Below, in pieces: positions 4,085 to 6,265 of a DNA stretch of 6,265 bases (position 1 is the stretch's first letter; every line of letters begins with the position of its first letter). The notes below the pieces were generated by a model. That model ran no database searches. It had not been told where the DNA came from and saw nothing but the letters and a program-made list of their open reading frames with translations. This DNA is from Microcaldota archaeon (lineage in GTDB: Archaea > Micrarchaeota > Micrarchaeia > Micrarchaeales > Micrarchaeaceae). Made by a program: the position numbers and the translations under genes. Location: assembly GCA_021828345.1 (NCBI GenBank), contig JAJZJI010000071.1, positions 1 through 6,265 of the forward strand. The letters run 5' to 3'.

Positions 4085-6265
4085 ATGGTTATAGATTATA
4101 AGAAAATTGAGGAAAAATGGCAAAAAGCGTGGGCAGAGAGCACATTTTTCGAATCTGAGCCATCTGAAAAAAAGGAGATAATGGTAACTGCTGCAATGCC
4201 ATATGTAAATTCGCCCCCACATATAGGGCATTTTAGGACGTATGGCACAGCGGATGTATACGCAAGATATATGCGCATGCGCGGCTATAACGTATTATTT
4301 CCTGTGGCATTTCACAAAACAGGAACTCCTATACTTGGCATAGCAAAGCGAATAATTGCAAATGATCAAGATCTAATTAATGACTTTATAAGTGTATATA
4401 AGGTAGATAAATCAGTAATACCTAAGATGGTAGATCCTTATTTTATTGCAGAATATTTTAAGAAGGAATTCGAGCGCGAACTTAAGGCATGCGGTTTTAG
4501 CATTGATTGGAGAAGAACTTTTGATTCGATAGACCCATTATTTAGCAAAATGGTAGAATGGCAGTTCTACAAATTAAAAGATCTTGGCTTTTTAACGCAA
4601 GGTGCGCATCCGGTTGGTTGGTGTACAAATGAGAATAATGCAGTAGGGCAGCATGATACAAAAGGTGATATGCAGCCGGAGATAGAAAAAATAGTGGGAA
4701 TAAAATTCAAGGAAAAAGATACAAACAACTTTTTTATATGCGCAACATTTAGGCCTGAAACAATAGACGGCGTTACAAATCTTTTTGTAAACCCGGATGT
4801 AGAATATTCGCTAGTTGAGCTTGATGGATTTAGGGCGTATGTATCAAGGGATATGGTTGCTCCTCTATCATATCAAATGGGCATTAAGATAATAGAGGAA
4901 GTGAAAGGATCAGATTTGCTAAATAAGGTTGCTATAAATCCATCTACAAATGAGAATATTCCTGTGCTTCCAGGGCGTTTTGTAAAGCCTGATTTTGGAA
5001 CAGGTGTTGTAATGTCTGTTCCCGCGCATGCGCCATTTGATTATTCTACTTTAAAAGTACTAGAGAATTCAGGAATAGATGTGCCAAAAGGGCCATATAA
5101 ATCTGTTATACAAATGGACAATTCGAATAAAAGCGATAATGAGCCTCCGGCATTTGCATACCTTAAAAAACATAATTGGTCAATAGATAATAACTCAAGC
5201 GAGATAGTGGAAATAGCAACAAAGGAGCTCTACAAGGACGAAGCGCATAGCGGGGTTATGATATCTGGAAAATATGCGAATATGAAAGAGAGCGAGGCGC
5301 GCAATCTTATACGTAATGATCTAATAGAATCTAAGAATGCGCTACTAATATATGTGCTTGCAAATGATAGCGTGGTTAAATGCAGGTGCGGCGCAACGGT
5401 CATAGTAAAGGTGGTTGAGGATCAATGGTTCATAAATTATGGGGATAAAAAATGGAAGGATAATGTAATTGCACATCTTTCAACAATGAAATTATACCCT
5501 GAAAAGACGCGCATAACTTATCAAAGGATTATAGATTGGATAGAGGAGCGCGCAACAGAGAGGGCTGAGGGGCTTGGTACAAAGTTCCCATTCAATAAAG
5601 AGCATATAATAGAGTCGCTTTCAGATTCTACAATCTATACCGCATTTTATACAATAATAAACATATTAAGAAGTGCAAACATATCCCCAGAGTCATTAAA
5701 GCCTGAATTCTTTGATTATGTTTTCAATGGCAGCGTCGAGATTGAATTCGTATCAAAAGCAACAGGCATAAGCGCATATGTATTAAAGCACGCAAGAGAG
5801 TCGTATGAATATTGGTATAAGAATACATCTAGGCATTCTGGCACAGATCTTCTATACAATCATCTTATAATGTATATATTCAACAATGTTGGTATATTTA
5901 AAAAAGAGTATTGGCCAAAGCAGATAGTTGCAAATGCATTGCTCATGTATAATGGTCAGAAGATGAGCAAAAGCTTAAGAAATACAGTATCTTTGCATAA
6001 TGTAAGGGAGACATATGGCACTGATGCATTGCGCGCAGTTATAATTGGAAACGTAAATATCGATTCAGATTCAAATTTCACTGATCTATTTGTAAATCAG
6101 ATGCTGCAAAAATTTGAGCAGTTTGGAAACATCATCTCTGAGCTGAATGGCTATGAGAGCAAGGAGCTAAAGCCAATAGACTTTTGGCTTTATTCAAGAT
6201 TAAATTCAAAAATAACAGAAGCTACGCAGAATATGGAGGAATTTAGATTTGGAGATGCATTTAAT
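4085..6265 (+). CDS. leuS: Leucyl-tRNA synthetase, archaeal type (C-terminus cut by window edge)
   Basis: This cytoplasmic class I synthetase charges tRNA-Leu with leucine and hydrolyses mischarged products. Seen: 727 codons are open without a stop to the right edge; archaeal LeuRS is usually above 900 aa, so the anticodon-binding and C-terminal parts lie outside. Motifs in order: AMPYVNSPPHIGH with the HIGH signature at 46-49; VAFHKTGTPILGIAKR; the connective-peptide segment HPVGWCTNENNAVGQHD; the CP1 editing domain with TFRPETIDGVTN (221-232) and GTGVVMSVPAHAPFD (305-319, ending in the conserved editing Asp D319); VKCRCG before DQWFINYGDKKWK; and NGQKMSKSLRN with KMSKS at 626-630. All catalytic signatures are intact. 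A hand count of isoleucine codons gives 45 ATA, 11 ATT and 4 ATC, a strong bias useful as a local host reference. The ATG at 4085 is just before DYKKIEEKWQKAW, the usual family N-terminus. Confidence 0.97.
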   Translation, partial: MVIDYKKIEEKWQKAWAESTFFESEPSEKKEIMVTAAMPYVNSPPHIGHFRTYGTADVYARYMRMRGYNVLFPVAFHKTGTPILGIAKRIIANDQDLINDFISVYKVDKSVIPKMVDPYFIAEYFKKEFERELKACGFSIDWRRTFDSIDPLFSKMVEWQFYKLKDLGFLTQGAHPVGWCTNENNAVGQHDTKGDMQPEIEKIVGIKFKEKDTNNFFICATFRPETIDGVTNLFVNPDVEYSLVELDGFRAYVSRDMVAPLSYQMGIKIIEEVKGSDLLNKVAINPSTNENIPVLPGRFVKPDFGTGVVMSVPAHAPFDYSTLKVLENSGIDVPKGPYKSVIQMDNSNKSDNEPPAFAYLKKHNWSIDNNSSEIVEIATKELYKDEAHSGVMISGKYANMKESEARNLIRNDLIESKNALLIYVLANDSVVKCRCGATVIVKVVEDQWFINYGDKKWKDNVIAHLSTMKLYPEKTRITYQRIIDWIEERATERAEGLGTKFPFNKEHIIESLSDSTIYTAFYTIINILRSANISPESLKPEFFDYVFNGSVEIEFVSKATGISAYVLKHARESYEYWYKNTSRHSGTDLLYNHLIMYIFNNVGIFKKEYWPKQIVANALLMYNGQKMSKSLRNTVSLHNVRETYGTDALRAVIIGNVNIDSDSNFTDLFVNQMLQKFEQFGNIISELNGYESKELKPIDFWLYSRLNSKITEATQNMEEFRFGDAFN

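Overview
The window looks like chromosomal DNA of an AT-rich archaeon. The evidence is an archaeal/eukaryal-type leucyl-tRNA synthetase, a prepilin peptidase with an archaeal-style C-terminal domain, an AAA_14/DUF4143 ATPase of a kind common in archaea, and TATA-like boxes about 25 bp upstream of start codons with no clear Shine-Dalgarno sequence (leaderless genes). A Thermoplasmata or DPANN/ARMAN-like lineage would fit, but the sequence alone does not settle it.

Layout. Positions 1-1357 (minus strand) hold an AbiE-type toxin-antitoxin pair. The AbiEi antitoxin/regulator comes first in transcription, followed by the AbiEii nucleotidyltransferase toxin, which overlaps it by 20 bp and runs off the left edge. 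Positions 1358-1550 are a divergent control region. It carries a perfect 18-bp palindrome over the abiEi start with a 14/18 relative 60 bp upstream, and a 69-bp repeat that forms the promoter of the gene to the right. Positions 1551-2828 (plus) encode the AAA_14/DUF4143 ATPase. A second copy of the 69-bp repeat (62/69 identical, offset exactly 1400 bp) follows the gene, so the ATPase sits between direct repeats. Positions 2943-3839 (minus) encode an integral-membrane A24 prepilin/preflagellin peptidase, convergent with the ATPase. After a 245-bp divergent intergenic region, the first 727 codons of leucyl-tRNA synthetase run from 4085 off the right edge.

How it fits together. The right half (peptidase, LeuRS) reads as ordinary genome. 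The left half (AbiE pair plus ATPase) reads as accessory DNA. The most notable structure is the repeat-flanked ATPase. The repeat carries two GTCA-N6-TGAC dyads 32 bp apart upstream of a TATA box. The copy in front of the ATPase has both dyads intact. In the downstream copy the TATA-proximal dyad is altered, the rest is nearly unchanged, and its promoter points antisense into the peptidase gene. This suggests a promoter-plus-gene cassette that duplicates, moves or is lost by recombination.
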